Shown here: in pieces, positions 14,142 through 23,669 of the stretch | Position numbering within the stretch: the stretch's first letter is position 1 | Layout of the letters: each line of letters opens with the position of its first letter | Assembly (NCBI GenBank): GCA_016792685.1 | Contig: JAEULQ010000087.1 | Span: 1-43,255 of the forward strand | Direction: 5' to 3' | DNA from: Tabrizicola sp. | GTDB lineage: Bacteria; Pseudomonadota; Alphaproteobacteria; Rhodobacterales; Rhodobacteraceae | DNA length: 43,255 nucleotides | Notes under the pieces: generated by a model | Told to the model about the DNA's origin: nothing | Seen by the model: only the letters and a program-made list of their open reading frames with translations | Databases searched by the model: none | Made by a program: the position numbers and the translations under genes

Positions 14142-16187
14142 TCAGGTCATGGACAGCCAACCGAGGGGGTGGGCCGAGAAACCATGGCAGGCCGAGCCGT
14201 CGGGGAAGTCGATCGTCCAGTTTTCCCAGGTATTCGGTTGGCTTGCCTGTGCCCAGCGGCCCCAGCGCAGGGCGATGATGCGGCGGATGGCAGCGTTCCG
14301 GCCCAGACGATGCAGCGCAAGGAACAGGTAGTGGTGCATGAACGGACTGGCGAGAGCCGGCGCCCCGGGCTTCGCGGTGTCGTCGGGGTCGAGGGAGCGG
14401 GCCTCGATGGCATCGGCAAGGCGGGCGGCCTCGGCAGGTGGCACGAGGTTTGTCAGGATCAGGAAGGCGAGGGCAAGCTGGCTGGCCTGGGTTCTGGTCG
14501 GACTTTCCTGCCAGCCATCCGCACGGTGGTGCGCGGCGCGGATGGCGTCGGACAGTTGGCGGGCCCGATGGTTCCAGGTGGCTGGGGCCTCGAGACCGGT
14601 CGCGGCGGCCAGTCGCTGGGCAGTCTGGAGCGCGTGAAGATAGCGCAGGTTGTAGGTGAGGTTGGGTTCGGCCCGGTCCATGGCCGACCAGTCGAGGAAG
14701 AGCCTGCGGCCGGGCTGGCTGCGGATGAGCCCGTCGGCGGCGCGGTCGGCGTCGAAGCGGTCGAGCAGACGGATCAGGGCGGGCCAGTGTTGTGCCAGCA
14801 GGTCGGTGTCACCGTTAGGGTGCTCATGCCAGAAGGCCAGCAGTTCGACCCAGGAGAAATTGTAGTCGGTGACGACATAGGCGGGCACGTCACCCGGCAG
14901 GACAGAGGGAAGAATGCCATCCAAGGCAGCGCCGGCCGCCGCCTGTTCGATGGCAAGACGCAGCGGGCGGGCGTCGTCGCTGATCGCAGCAAGGGCGAAA
15001 GCCTGGGCCACGACATCGCCAAGCCATTGGCTGCTTTCGCGCCAGACGGAATCGACGAAGCCGTCCTGAAGGCAGGCCAGCGTGGTGCGCTGGCAGATTG
15101 CCTGGACGGCGGCCAGCGTCGGGTCGCGCTCGGGTCGGGTGTCGCGCAGATCCAGCGGATAGGCGGGCAGGCGGGCGTGGAAGGCCGGGGCGGGGGTCAC
15201 AGGGGCCTGCGCATCAAGCTGGAAGATCAGGAAGCGGCCACCGCGCAGGGTGAAACCTTCCACGGTGCTGCGTCCGGCGGCAAGACGATAGCGGTCAGTG
15301 GGCCGCATCCGGCAGTAGGTCGCCGGATCCGGCAGCAGGATGTCATCCCCGCGCCGCTTCTCGGCGTAGGAGACACAGAGCATGTCGCCTGCACCGGCGG
15401 TCAGAGTGGCCTCCGCGACGGTGACCCGGCTTTCGCCAAGGTCGAAGACCCAGATCGCGCTGTGCCCCGCAGGCAGGGTTTCGGGGATGGGGGCCTTGGG
15501 GAGAGCGGCATAGCCCTGGCGCAGGTGGTCATGCGGGTCTTCGGAAGGCGGAAGGCTTGGGCCGAAGCGTGTTTCCACCGGCGTGAGGAGCAGGCGGTGT
15601 TCTTCGGCAAGAAGCGGCGTCGTCCTGGCGCGAAGGCTGGCCCAGATCGGACCTTCGGGCGGTTGCACGATGCGGGGCTGGGCCCAGTCCGAGCAGTCGG
15701 AAAGCGGGGTAGTGGCAGAAGCGATGTCGCGGTCTTCGACGCCCGTGCCATAGATCGATACGCGCGGCACCCGCGGGGAATAGGACAGATCGCGCCGGAC
15801 ACGCCAGCGGTCGCGGTCGGTGACGAGGGCGGTCTGTCCGTCGATGTCGAGCCACCCGATCAGGCCGCAGGCGGCGCGATGAACATGGGCAAAATGGGAG
15901 TATCCGGGCGAATAGACCTGTACGGCGATGCGGTTGTGCCCCGGCCGCAGCACATCCGTCACATCCCGGGCATCCACGGCCATGGCTGTGGGCCATGACC
16001 GTTCCGGCCCGCGTCCCACATAGTCGCCGTTGATCCACAGCCGGTAGCGGCTGTCGGCGGTCAGGTGGCACCTGGCGGAGCGGGGTGGCGCGGCAAGGTC
16101 CAGATCGGCCATGAACCAGAGATAGGTCTCCTGCAGGTCGAAAGGGTGGTCAGACCCGATCCAGACGCAGGGGTCCGGTGCCTTCAC
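14142..16187 (-). CDS. GH78-like alpha-L-rhamnosidase, cytoplasmic
   Basis: This 681 aa protein has an N-terminal beta-sandwich region (YRLWINGDYVGRGPERSWP, typical of the rhamnosidase N domain) and a six-hairpin catalytic region. DSVWRESSQWLGDV near residue 388 and the C-terminal CHGFSAHPLGWL match conserved blocks of the GH78 family. It would hydrolyse terminal alpha-L-rhamnosyl groups. No signal peptide is visible, so cleavage should occur after uptake. It starts with a GTG at 16187 that overlaps the upstream stop as GTGA. It is the last gene of the rhaD-rhaI operon and would supply free rhamnose to it. Long antisense frames are composition shadows. Confidence 0.82.
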   Translation of the reverse strand: MKAPDPCVWIGSDHPFDLQETYLWFMADLDLAAPPRSARCHLTADSRYRLWINGDYVGRGPERSWPTAMAVDARDVTDVLRPGHNRIAVQVYSPGYSHFAHVHRAACGLIGWLDIDGQTALVTDRDRWRVRRDLSYSPRVPRVSIYGTGVEDRDIASATTPLSDCSDWAQPRIVQPPEGPIWASLRARTTPLLAEEHRLLLTPVETRFGPSLPPSEDPHDHLRQGYAALPKAPIPETLPAGHSAIWVFDLGESRVTVAEATLTAGAGDMLCVSYAEKRRGDDILLPDPATYCRMRPTDRYRLAAGRSTVEGFTLRGGRFLIFQLDAQAPVTPAPAFHARLPAYPLDLRDTRPERDPTLAAVQAICQRTTLACLQDGFVDSVWRESSQWLGDVVAQAFALAAISDDARPLRLAIEQAAAGAALDGILPSVLPGDVPAYVVTDYNFSWVELLAFWHEHPNGDTDLLAQHWPALIRLLDRFDADRAADGLIRSQPGRRLFLDWSAMDRAEPNLTYNLRYLHALQTAQRLAAATGLEAPATWNHRARQLSDAIRAAHHRADGWQESPTRTQASQLALAFLILTNLVPPAEAARLADAIEARSLDPDDTAKPGAPALASPFMHHYLFLALHRLGRNAAIRRIIALRWGRWAQASQPNTWENWTIDFPDGSACHGFSAHPLGWLSMT

Positions 16188-17170
16188 TGGAGCGTCCCGT
16201 ATTGCCGGGCAAGTTTGTTCACCAGCCGGTAGGCGCGGATCAGGCGGGCAGGGGGGATGTCCGGCTGGATGAAATGACCGCCGTTGAAGATGAACCCTCC
16301 TCCCGGGGCGTAGATGCCGAAGCGTTCGGTGATGTATTCGTCCAACTCGTCCCCGTCGTATTTCAGCAGGCCGTCGACCACGTCGAGCGAGCCGTAGATG
16401 ACGATCTGGTCACCATACTTTGCCTTGATCTCGCGCGGGTTCATCCCGGCGCTTTCCTGAACCGGATGCCAGGAGGTGTAGCCCATTTCGATGATGTCAT
16501 CGAGGATCTGCATGATGTAGCCGTCGGAATGCAGGTTCACCGGCAGGCCCCTGCTGCGCGCATGCTGCACGACCCGCATGGCATAGGGCTTGATCAGCTT
16601 GCGCCAGGACTTCGGGGAAAACAGCATCGTGCCGTTCGAACCCCAGTCGTCCGATAGGGTCATCATGTCGACCCCCGCTTCGACCATCTGGTCGACCTGC
16701 ACGCACATCCAGTCGGCATAACGGTCGAAGAAGGCGGCCATCAGGTCGGGGTTGCCGCCGAGGTTCATCCAGCAGTTCTCGATGCCGAGGAAAGAGGAGG
16801 TGCCTTCGACCATGCCCCAGCAATGCGCCAGCACACACCGCTTGCCCTTGTGGTCGCGGATGGCAGTGGCAATGTTCACACCGCCGAAATCGTAGTTCCA
16901 GTTGGTGAAGTTCAGCCATTTGGGGTCGCGCGGGTCTTCAAGGGGCACGCCAGACAGTTCATGGATGTCGAATTTGCGCCCGTGCTGGTTGGGAAAGGGC
17001 ATGAGGCCGACGAAGACGTCGATGCCGAATTCCTCGATGAATTTCTCGCGCGGGCCATAGTCGGCCTGCAGCCGTTCGAGGAACTGCTTCTGGTAAAGCC
17101 AGCAGTCGATGGGCGTCCGGTCCACCGGGCGGTGGTTGATCGTCGCCATCACGCGTTCCAGCGAGTTCAT
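16184..17170 (-). CDS. Uroporphyrinogen decarboxylase-family (URO-D-like) protein
   Basis: The 328 aa product starts at the ATG at 17170 with a strong GGAGG. The opening MNSLERVMATINHRPVDRTP and the later blocks LPVNLHSDGYI, GYTSWHPVQESAGMNP, IYGSLDVVDGL and GGHFIQPDIPP are those of the URO-D/MtaA/CmuA superfamily. It lacks the HemE N-terminal RQAGR motif, so it is not the haem enzyme. The zinc-site HxC of corrinoid:thiol methyltransferases reads HSD here, so a classical MtaA role is also unlikely. It is coupled by ATGA to the DUF4037 gene and by GTGA to the rhamnosidase, which ties it to rhamnoside metabolism. Reaction unknown. Confidence 0.8.
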   Translation of the reverse strand: MNSLERVMATINHRPVDRTPIDCWLYQKQFLERLQADYGPREKFIEEFGIDVFVGLMPFPNQHGRKFDIHELSGVPLEDPRDPKWLNFTNWNYDFGGVNIATAIRDHKGKRCVLAHCWGMVEGTSSFLGIENCWMNLGGNPDLMAAFFDRYADWMCVQVDQMVEAGVDMMTLSDDWGSNGTMLFSPKSWRKLIKPYAMRVVQHARSRGLPVNLHSDGYIMQILDDIIEMGYTSWHPVQESAGMNPREIKAKYGDQIVIYGSLDVVDGLLKYDGDELDEYITERFGIYAPGGGFIFNGGHFIQPDIPPARLIRAYRLVNKLARQYGTLQ

Positions 17171-18219
17171 CTGTGTTCCTCCAGAACAAGCATGCGCCGC
17201 CAGTCGGCCAGATCGACCCCGGCAACGAATTGGGAGTGGAAGCCTTCCCAATGCACCTGCTCCCATTCGGGAACGATGCCGTGCAATTCGGGCGGGCATT
17301 TACGGATCAGTTCGGCATAGGCGGATTCAAGCAGGCGATAGCCCGATGTATCGGACGGTCGAAAGGGCGGGTGCGGGGCGATCAGGCCGTCTTCGACCAT
17401 GGCGGCGTCGAGGATGTCCGACATCTCGTGCAGGAGGTCGAGCTTGCGCTGCCAGGAGATCTCCAGCCGCGGGGCTTCGTCCACGATATGGGCCAGACGC
17501 GCGCCCATTCGGGGCAGGCGGTGGAACATCTCGGTCATCCACTTGTCATATGGGTAGTAGCGGCGGTCGAGCAGGAAGGCCATCTGCACGCCCCAGCGCA
17601 GCGAGCGCGCGAAGGTGGTGGACGCGTAAAGCAGGTTGTCGCGCAGAAGCGCCCGCTTCAGGGCATAGACGCCCATGCCCGAAAAGTAGCGGCACCAGTG
17701 GGCGAGGCGGCGCAGGCGCACCGGCTCGGGGTAGTATTGGCCGAGCGTTTCGCGGATGGCGGTGAAGCGGCCGGAGGGGTCATGCCAGACCTCTCCGGCG
17801 ACGATGTGGGTGATGTCTTCCTCGGGGATATTCAGCCATTCGGCATGGGTCCGCGGCGGGTGGTCGAGGCCGATGGTCGAGCGCAGATGGTGTTCGAGGC
17901 TGGCAAGTTCGACGCCCTTGGTCCGCGTATATCCTTCGCGAAGCTCGCGGCCGCGCCAGTATTGCGGAAGGTGGGCGGCAAGCCCGTCTTCGATGGCGCT
18001 GCCTCGGGCGTCCTTGATCGCCGCTGGTAACAGGATGTTCACCCGCAGACCGAAGTGATGGTCGGTGGAATACTGGTCGTCGAGGCGGAGAACCTCGGAG
18101 CCGTAGCCAAAGAAGCCAGCGGCCATCTGGGCGGCTTCCTCGGGAAATTGCGACTGAAGGAGGGGAAGCACGATCTCGTGCCAGAAGTCGCGGCTGTCGT
18201 CGATGATGGACCGCTTCAT
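17167..18219 (-). CDS. DUF4037-type nucleotidyltransferase-like protein
   Basis: About 350 aa. I chose the ATG at 18219 because AGGAGCGGAGG precedes it; a GTG at 18237 that overlaps the rhaI stop is the alternative. Near residue 40 the stretch GFFGYGSEVLRLDDQYSTDH-HFGLRVNI resembles the GS...D..S.DHDxG core of the DUF4037 family, which appears related to nucleotidyltransferases. The rest is helical (HWCRYFSGMGVYALKRALLR, MSDILDAAMVE). No substrate can be read from the sequence. The position between rhaI and the URO-D-like gene, with tight spacing on both sides, says that it is made together with the rhamnose enzymes. Confidence 0.7.
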   Translation of the reverse strand: MKRSIIDDSRDFWHEIVLPLLQSQFPEEAAQMAAGFFGYGSEVLRLDDQYSTDHHFGLRVNILLPAAIKDARGSAIEDGLAAHLPQYWRGRELREGYTRTKGVELASLEHHLRSTIGLDHPPRTHAEWLNIPEEDITHIVAGEVWHDPSGRFTAIRETLGQYYPEPVRLRRLAHWCRYFSGMGVYALKRALLRDNLLYASTTFARSLRWGVQMAFLLDRRYYPYDKWMTEMFHRLPRMGARLAHIVDEAPRLEISWQRKLDLLHEMSDILDAAMVEDGLIAPHPPFRPSDTSGYRLLESAYAELIRKCPPELHGIVPEWEQVHWEGFHSQFVAGVDLADWRRMLVLEEHR

Positions 18220-18233
18220 GCCTCCGCTCCTGT

Positions 18234-19526
18234 TCACACGATGCCGGACGAGGCGCCCCTGATCGCCGGCCGGTCCTTGGCGACCTGCGCCCGGTAGGCC
18301 GCCGCGCGGTAGGCTGCGACCGGGTCATGGGCGCCGCCCTGCCTGCGACGCGCCTCGGCGAGAATGGGCGAGACATCGGTGATGAAGGCGGCCTTCAGCT
18401 GGCGGTGGGCCCCGAGCACATCATTCGCCTCCTGCGCCTCGGCCAGCGCCTTGCGGTCGACAAGCGACGCTTGCACGCGGGCGCGGGCGATCTCGATCGC
18501 GCTGCACATCAGGCTTTCGATCGGGTCGGTGACGTTGTGGCTTTGGTCGATCATGTAAGCGGGGCGGAAGTCGCGGGCACCGCGTTGTTCTGCATCCACC
18601 AGTTCGTTGAAGACGAGGAACAGCCGGAAGGGATCGACCGATCCGGAATCCAAATCGTCGTCGCCGTATTTGGAATCGTTGAAATGGAACCCGGCGAGTT
18701 TGCCGACATGGATCAGCCGCGCCACGATCTGTTCGATATTCACGTTGGGTGCATGGTGGCCAAGGTCGACAAGGCATTTCGCCTTGTGGCCAAGTGTCTG
18801 CGCCGCGATCAGGCTGCTGCCCCAGTCCGAGATGACGGTGGAATAGAAGGCTGGCTCGTACATCTTGTGCTCGATGAACATCGACCAGTCGGCGGGGAGG
18901 GCGGCATAGATGTCCTGCATGGCCGAGAGATAGTTCTCGTACATCCGGGTCAGGCTTTGCTGGCCGGGGAAATTGGTCCCGTCGCCGATCCAGACGGTGA
19001 TGGCCTGGGCGCCAAGTTGCTTGCCGATCTCGATGCAGCGGATGTTGTGGGCGACCGCCTGCGCGCGGGTTGCGGCGCTTGCATTGGCAAGCGAGCCATA
19101 CTTGTAGCTGTGGGTCTGGTCGATCTGGTCCTGAAAGGTGTTGGAGTTGACCGCGTCGAAGCCAAGGCCGAATTGCGCCGCCTCTTGCCGGAGCGCGTTG
19201 TAGTCCGACACTTCGTCCCATGGGAAATGCGGGCTGACCGTGCGGGTGCCACGCGTGAGTTGCTGGATCACACCGCAATCGGCGAGCTTGTCATGGATGC
19301 CACGCGGCTCGCCCGGGCCGGGGAAACGGGCAAATCGGGTACCGCCGGTGCCCACGCCCCAGGTCGGAATGGCGACCGACCATTGCATGGCGCGCGCAAC
19401 CTGCGCCTCGATGTCGATGCCGCGGCGGGCGAGTTGGCGGCCAAGCGCGCCGAAGTCATCCTCATGCGCAGGACGGGTCTGTTCGTTAAGCGATCCGATC
19501 AGGTCGGCAGAGATGAGTTCGGTCAT
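18234..19526 (-). CDS. rhaI: L-rhamnose isomerase (RhaI type)
   Basis: The 430 aa TIM-barrel enzyme converts L-rhamnose to L-rhamnulose. Length and sequence match the rhizobial-type isomerase, which is distinct from enterobacterial RhaA. Visible metal and substrate blocks are FIEHKMYEPAFYST, CLVDLGHHAPNVNIE, GFHFNDSKYGDDDLDSG and DQSHNVTDPIESL. A GAGGT ribosome site precedes the ATG at 19526, and only 2 bp separate it from the rhaD stop. It acts in the cytoplasm before RhaK. Confidence 0.95.
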   Translation of the reverse strand: MTELISADLIGSLNEQTRPAHEDDFGALGRQLARRGIDIEAQVARAMQWSVAIPTWGVGTGGTRFARFPGPGEPRGIHDKLADCGVIQQLTRGTRTVSPHFPWDEVSDYNALRQEAAQFGLGFDAVNSNTFQDQIDQTHSYKYGSLANASAATRAQAVAHNIRCIEIGKQLGAQAITVWIGDGTNFPGQQSLTRMYENYLSAMQDIYAALPADWSMFIEHKMYEPAFYSTVISDWGSSLIAAQTLGHKAKCLVDLGHHAPNVNIEQIVARLIHVGKLAGFHFNDSKYGDDDLDSGSVDPFRLFLVFNELVDAEQRGARDFRPAYMIDQSHNVTDPIESLMCSAIEIARARVQASLVDRKALAEAQEANDVLGAHRQLKAAFITDVSPILAEARRRQGGAHDPVAAYRAAAYRAQVAKDRPAIRGASSGIV

Positions 19527-19528
19527 GA

Positions 19529-21598
19529 TTACCTCGTGAACGACACGGCATTGCCGGCATCGACGTTCAGGAAATTGCCTGTCGATTTCGCCGACAGGTC
19601 GGAGGCGAAGAAGTAGACAGCTTCGGCGATGTCTTCCGGAAAGACCGACCGCTGCAGAAGGCTGCGCTTGCGGTAGTGCTCTTCCAGTTCATTCACCGCG
19701 ATCTTGTTGGAAGCGGCGCGCTGCTGGCTCCATTCGCCCTGCCAGATCTTGGATCCGCGCAGGACGGCATCGGGGTTCACCACGTTGACCCGAATCCCCA
19801 TCGGCGCGCCTTCGAGGGCCATGCAGCGGGCGAGATGAATCTCGGCCGCCTTGGCGGTGCAATAGGCAGAGGCCCCAGGTGAGGCAGCGACGCCGTTCTT
19901 GGAGGAGATGAAGATCATCGATCCGCCCAGGCCCTGCGCCTTCATGATGCGATAGCCTTCGCGTCCGACGAGGAAATAGCCGGTGGACAGGATGTCGAAG
20001 GTTCGGTTCCACATGGCGAGCGTCGTGTCTTCCACCGCTGCCGCAGAGGTGATGCCCGCGTTGTTCACCAACACGTCGAGCCCGCCGAATTCAGCCACTG
20101 CGTGTTCAAGCGCGGCGACGACCTGGTCTTCGCGCGTGACATCCATCACGACCGAACGGACCATGTCGCGCCCGTAGCGTTTGGCAAAACCGGCGGCCAC
20201 TTCCTCAAGCGAGGGGGCGTCGATGTCAGCCAGGACAACGTTGCAGCCTTCGCGCAACAGGCGGTCGGCGGTGGCCGAGCCGATGCCGCCCGCACCGCCC
20301 GTGATGAAGGCGACGCGTCCTTGCATGGATTTCGGCTTCGGCATCCGCTGGAGTTTGGCTTCCTCCAAAAGCCAGTATTCGATGTCGAAGGCCTCTTGTT
20401 CCGGCAGGGACTGATAGGTGGAGACACCCGAGGCCCCGCGCATGACGTTGATGGCGTTGACGTAGAATTCAGCCGAGACGCGGACCGTCGCCTTGTCCTT
20501 GGCAAAGGCAAGCATGCCGACACCGGGGACAAGATAGATCACCGCGTTGGGGTCACGCATGGCTGGGGAATTGGGACGCTTGCAGCGATTGTAGTATGCC
20601 GCGTAATCGGCGCGATAGCCCTCAATCAGCGCATCCAGCGTTGCAGCATCGGCGTCTGCGGGAACGACCAGCGGCTTGATCTTGGTGCGCAGGAAATGGT
20701 CCGGGCAGGACGTGCCCATCGGGGCCAGACTGTCAAGCGCGTGGGAATTCACGAATTCCAGCACTTCGGGCGCGTCGGTGAAATGGCCCGCCTTCATTTC
20801 CGACCCCGAGATGCGGCCACGGATCAGCGGCATCAGCCGGCGCGCGGCAGCCTTGCGGTCCTTGGCGGGCAAGGCGGGGATGCGTTCGCCACCGAAACTG
20901 GGGCGCTTGGTGTTGGCGTCGAGCCAGACGGCGGCCTTGTTGATCATCTCGAGCGTCAGAAGGTAGCAGTCCTTGGCCGTGTCGGCCCAGGTGAAAAGCC
21001 CGTGCTGGCCCAGGACCACACCCTTGAGACCGGGGTTCTCCTCGGCCATGCGTCCGAGCTTGATGCCCAAATCGATGCCCGGACGCTGCCACGGCAGATA
21101 GCCGAGTTCGCCGCCGAAGATCTCTTGCGTCAGGCGAACCTGGTCGGCGCTGGCCGCGATGGCAATGACGGCGTCGGAATGAACATGGTCGACATGCGCG
21201 CGAGGGACAAAGCCATGCAGCCAGGTGTCGATCGAGGGCGCACGCGGGTTGAGGTTGAAGATGCAGTGCGACAGGGCTTCGACCATCGCGTCTTCCTGCG
21301 CGAGGTCACGGTACTGCGCGCGTAGCTGGTAGAGACGGTCCATGTAGACCGTGGCAAAGCCGTCCAGTTTCATGCTTCCGATGTCGCCGCCCGATCCCTT
21401 GACCCAGAGAACCTGAACATCGGCCCCGGTCAGCGGATCTTTTGCAGCGATCTTGGCCGAGGTGTTGCCGCCACCGAAGTTGGTGATCCGCAAGTCACTG
21501 CCCAGCAGGTTGGACCGGTACAGAAGCTTGCCCGGTTCATCCAGGGAGGCTGCATGGGCGTCGTCCCAAAGGGACGGAAGGAGAATATCCTTGGTCAT
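19529..21598 (-). CDS. rhaD: Bifunctional rhamnulose-1-phosphate aldolase / short-chain dehydrogenase
   Basis: This 689 aa fusion has a class II aldolase domain in residues 1 to about 400 and an SDR domain from about 425. In the first, FGGGNTSAK (41-49) and the zinc-ligand HVH (138-140) are visible. In the second, GGAGGIG binds NAD, LVNNAGIT is the structural motif and AYCTAK supplies the catalytic Tyr and Lys. It splits rhamnulose-1-phosphate to dihydroxyacetone phosphate and lactaldehyde and is expected to oxidise the aldehyde product, as in rhizobial RhaD. It is the first gene of the minus-strand operon and divergent from rhaR (160 bp apart). No clear ribosome site is seen at the ATG at 21598. 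Confidence 0.95.
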   Translation of the reverse strand: MTKDILLPSLWDDAHAASLDEPGKLLYRSNLLGSDLRITNFGGGNTSAKIAAKDPLTGADVQVLWVKGSGGDIGSMKLDGFATVYMDRLYQLRAQYRDLAQEDAMVEALSHCIFNLNPRAPSIDTWLHGFVPRAHVDHVHSDAVIAIAASADQVRLTQEIFGGELGYLPWQRPGIDLGIKLGRMAEENPGLKGVVLGQHGLFTWADTAKDCYLLTLEMINKAAVWLDANTKRPSFGGERIPALPAKDRKAAARRLMPLIRGRISGSEMKAGHFTDAPEVLEFVNSHALDSLAPMGTSCPDHFLRTKIKPLVVPADADAATLDALIEGYRADYAAYYNRCKRPNSPAMRDPNAVIYLVPGVGMLAFAKDKATVRVSAEFYVNAINVMRGASGVSTYQSLPEQEAFDIEYWLLEEAKLQRMPKPKSMQGRVAFITGGAGGIGSATADRLLREGCNVVLADIDAPSLEEVAAGFAKRYGRDMVRSVVMDVTREDQVVAALEHAVAEFGGLDVLVNNAGITSAAAVEDTTLAMWNRTFDILSTGYFLVGREGYRIMKAQGLGGSMIFISSKNGVAASPGASAYCTAKAAEIHLARCMALEGAPMGIRVNVVNPDAVLRGSKIWQGEWSQQRAASNKIAVNELEEHYRKRSLLQRSVFPEDIAEAVYFFASDLSAKSTGNFLNVDAGNAVSFTR

Positions 21599-21697
21599 CG
21601 GGCGGATCGGCTTTCTTCAGGGAATTGGGGAAAGGATTACCGCAGCAACGCTCACAGTCAATCATGAAACATCATACTGCGTCGCAGAGAATATATT

Positions 21698-21712
21698 GCA
21701 ATGCAGCATTGC
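21698..21712. promoter_or_regulatory. Perfect 15-bp palindrome, candidate RhaR operator
   Basis: GCAATGC-A-GCATTGC lies in the A+T-rich middle of the rhaD-rhaR gap, about 100 bp from the rhaD start and 46 bp from the rhaR start. Farther out, GCTCACA (21650-21656) and TGTGAGC (21730-21736) form a second complementary pair around it. A DeoR-family regulator controlling both directions would be expected to bind here. Confidence 0.5.
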
Positions 21713-21758
21713 GATTGATTGTTGACGAATGTGAGCGATTCTCCTTAGCCTTCCAATC

Positions 21759-22559
21759 ATGCATGAACGTGAACGCTGGTCCCTTATCCTTTCGAAGCTG
21801 CGCGAACGCGGGATCGTTCGTGTGAGCGATCTTGCCGCGCTGACTGGGGCATCGGTCGCCACGCTGCGGCGGGATATGGCAAAACTTGAGGATTCCGGGC
21901 TGTTGCGCCGTGTCCACGGCGGGGCAGAGCGTGCGGGGGTGTCGGGGCAGAACGAACTGACGGCCACCTCTTTCGGGACGAGCCAGTCGATCAATGCCCA
22001 GGAAAAGCAGGCCATCGCCGCCCGTGCGGCCGAGCTGTGCGAGGACGGCGATTCGATCATCCTGAACGCGGGATCGACGACTTGGTTCATGGCGCAATGC
22101 CTGCGCGCCAAGCGGATGCAGGTCCTGACCAATTCCTTCCCCATTGCGCAGGAACTGATCGCGAATTCCTCAAACCGCGTCGTGCTGCCTGGGGGAGAGC
22201 TTTACCGCGAGCCGGGGATCATCCTGTCGCCCTTCGATGAGGATGCGATCCAGCATTTCGCGGCGGCCAAGATGTTCATGTCGGCCTATGCCGTCACGCC
22301 TCTTGGCGTGATCGAAAGCGATCCGCTGATCGCGCGGGCCGAGGCAAAGCTGCTGAACCGCACGGAACGGCTGATCGTTCTTGTGGACAGTTCGAAATTC
22401 GAGGCGCGGGGAAACATCGTGGTCTGTCCGCTGACCCGTGTCTCGACCGTCGTCACCGATACCGGCGCGCCGCCACAGATGGTTGATCATCTGCGCGGAG
22501 TGGGGGTCGAGGTGATCTTGACCGATCCGAAGGACGTGAAGGTTCTCACGGCGGCCTGA
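21759..22559 (+). CDS. rhaR: DeoR-family regulator of rhamnose genes
   Basis: The 266 aa protein has an N-terminal HTH (SDLAALTGASVATLRRDMAKLE, about residues 22-45, followed by LLRRVHGGAE) and the DeoR sugar-sensor domain (DGDSIILNAGSTTWFMA; LPGGELYRE; LIVLVDSSKFEARG). In rhizobia the equivalent gene opens the rhaRSTPQUK operon and represses it and rhaDI in the absence of a rhamnose-derived signal. Here it is divergent from rhaD and 42 bp ahead of rhaS. The ATG at 21759 has little ribosome-site support. Confidence 0.92.
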   Translation: MHERERWSLILSKLRERGIVRVSDLAALTGASVATLRRDMAKLEDSGLLRRVHGGAERAGVSGQNELTATSFGTSQSINAQEKQAIAARAAELCEDGDSIILNAGSTTWFMAQCLRAKRMQVLTNSFPIAQELIANSSNRVVLPGGELYREPGIILSPFDEDAIQHFAAAKMFMSAYAVTPLGVIESDPLIARAEAKLLNRTERLIVLVDSSKFEARGNIVVCPLTRVSTVVTDTGAPPQMVDHLRGVGVEVILTDPKDVKVLTAA

Positions 22560-22601
22560 CCGGCGTGGGGAAAGAAACAAAACTCAGGGAGGAGTTCGAT
22601 C

Positions 22602-23648
22602 ATGATGATGAATATGAAGGGGCTGGCGCTGGCCGCCGGTCTGGTTGCAGGGCTGATGGGCAGCACCGCATTGGCCGAACCCGTCACGGCCACGCCGGGG
22701 CAGGAAGTGAACGCGGTCCTGTTGCCGAAGTTTCTCGGCATCCTGCCGTTCGATCAGGCCAATCGCGGCGCTCAGGAAGCTGCGGCCGAGCTCGGGTCGA
22801 CGGGCAAGCTCGAATACATCGGGCCGACGCCTGAGAATTCGGCTGCGGGCCAGATCGAGATGCTGACGACCGCGACCACGCAGAAGCAGCATGTCGTGAT
22901 GCTGTCGAACAACGCCGGCGATCAGATCGCCGCCACGGCCGAGGCCGCGCAGGCCGCAGGCACCAAGGTCGTGACCTGGGATAGTCCGATCCCGAACGGG
23001 GCGGGCGAGAGCTTCTTCGTGGCCCAGGTCGACTTCGGCTCGATCGGTGTGGTGATGGCCGACATGGCCTATGACCTCGCCGGTGGCGCGGGTGAGTTCG
23101 CGGTGCTTTCGGCCAGCCCGGACGCGGCCAACCAGAATGCCTGGATCGACATGATGAAAGAGGCGCTGAAAGGGGACAAGTACAAGGACCTCAAGCTTGT
23201 CGATGTCGTCTATGGCAATGACCAGTCTGAAGAATCCTACAACCGCGCTCTGGGTCTGGTGGACAAGTATCCCGACCTGAAGGTCATCATGGCCCCGACC
23301 ACCGTGGGCATCGTCGCCGCCGCCAAGGCCATGCAGGACGAGGGCCTTTGCGAGAAGGTCAAGGTGTCCGGTCTGGGACTTCCGGCCGAAATGGTCAGCT
23401 ACTCTCTGAACGGCTGCGCGCCGCAGTTCGCGCTGTGGAGCTTTGTCGACCTGGGCTACCTGACCTATCACGCCTCCTATGCGCTGGCGACCGGTGCGAT
23501 CAAGGGCGAGGTGGGCGAAGAGTTCACGGCGGGCCGCATGGGGACCTTCAAGATTGAGGAAGACCCGGGCCGTCCGGGAACCAAGCGCGTCCTGATGGGG
23601 CCGTTCACGGTCTATACCAAGGAAAACGTCGAAGCCGCTGCAAACTGA
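22602..23648 (+). CDS. rhaS: Rhamnose ABC transporter, periplasmic binding protein
   Basis: This 348 aa protein has a signal peptide (about residues 1-25, [15 protein letters not shown] followed by STALAEP) and a ribose-type periplasmic binding fold ([55 protein letters not shown]). It binds rhamnose in the periplasm and delivers it to RhaP/RhaQ. The ribosome site AGGGAGGAG is one of the strongest in the window, fitting the need for excess binding protein. A strong hairpin follows the stop. Confidence 0.93.
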   Translation: MMMNMKGLALAAGLVAGLMGSTALAEPVTATPGQEVNAVLLPKFLGILPFDQANRGAQEAAAELGSTGKLEYIGPTPENSAAGQIEMLTTATTQKQHVVMLSNNAGDQIAATAEAAQAAGTKVVTWDSPIPNGAGESFFVAQVDFGSIGVVMADMAYDLAGGAGEFAVLSASPDAANQNAWIDMMKEALKGDKYKDLKLVDVVYGNDQSEESYNRALGLVDKYPDLKVIMAPTTVGIVAAAKAMQDEGLCEKVKVSGLGLPAEMVSYSLNGCAPQFALWSFVDLGYLTYHASYALATGAIKGEVGEEFTAGRMGTFKIEEDPGRPGTKRVLMGPFTVYTKENVEAAAN

Positions 23649-23669
23649 GGCTTTGACCGGACGAAAGAT

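Noticed and set aside
16184-17170. Haem-biosynthetic uroporphyrinogen decarboxylase (hemE)
   Set aside because: The HemE N-terminal RQAGR motif is missing and the gene sits in a rhamnose operon; only superfamily membership is supported.
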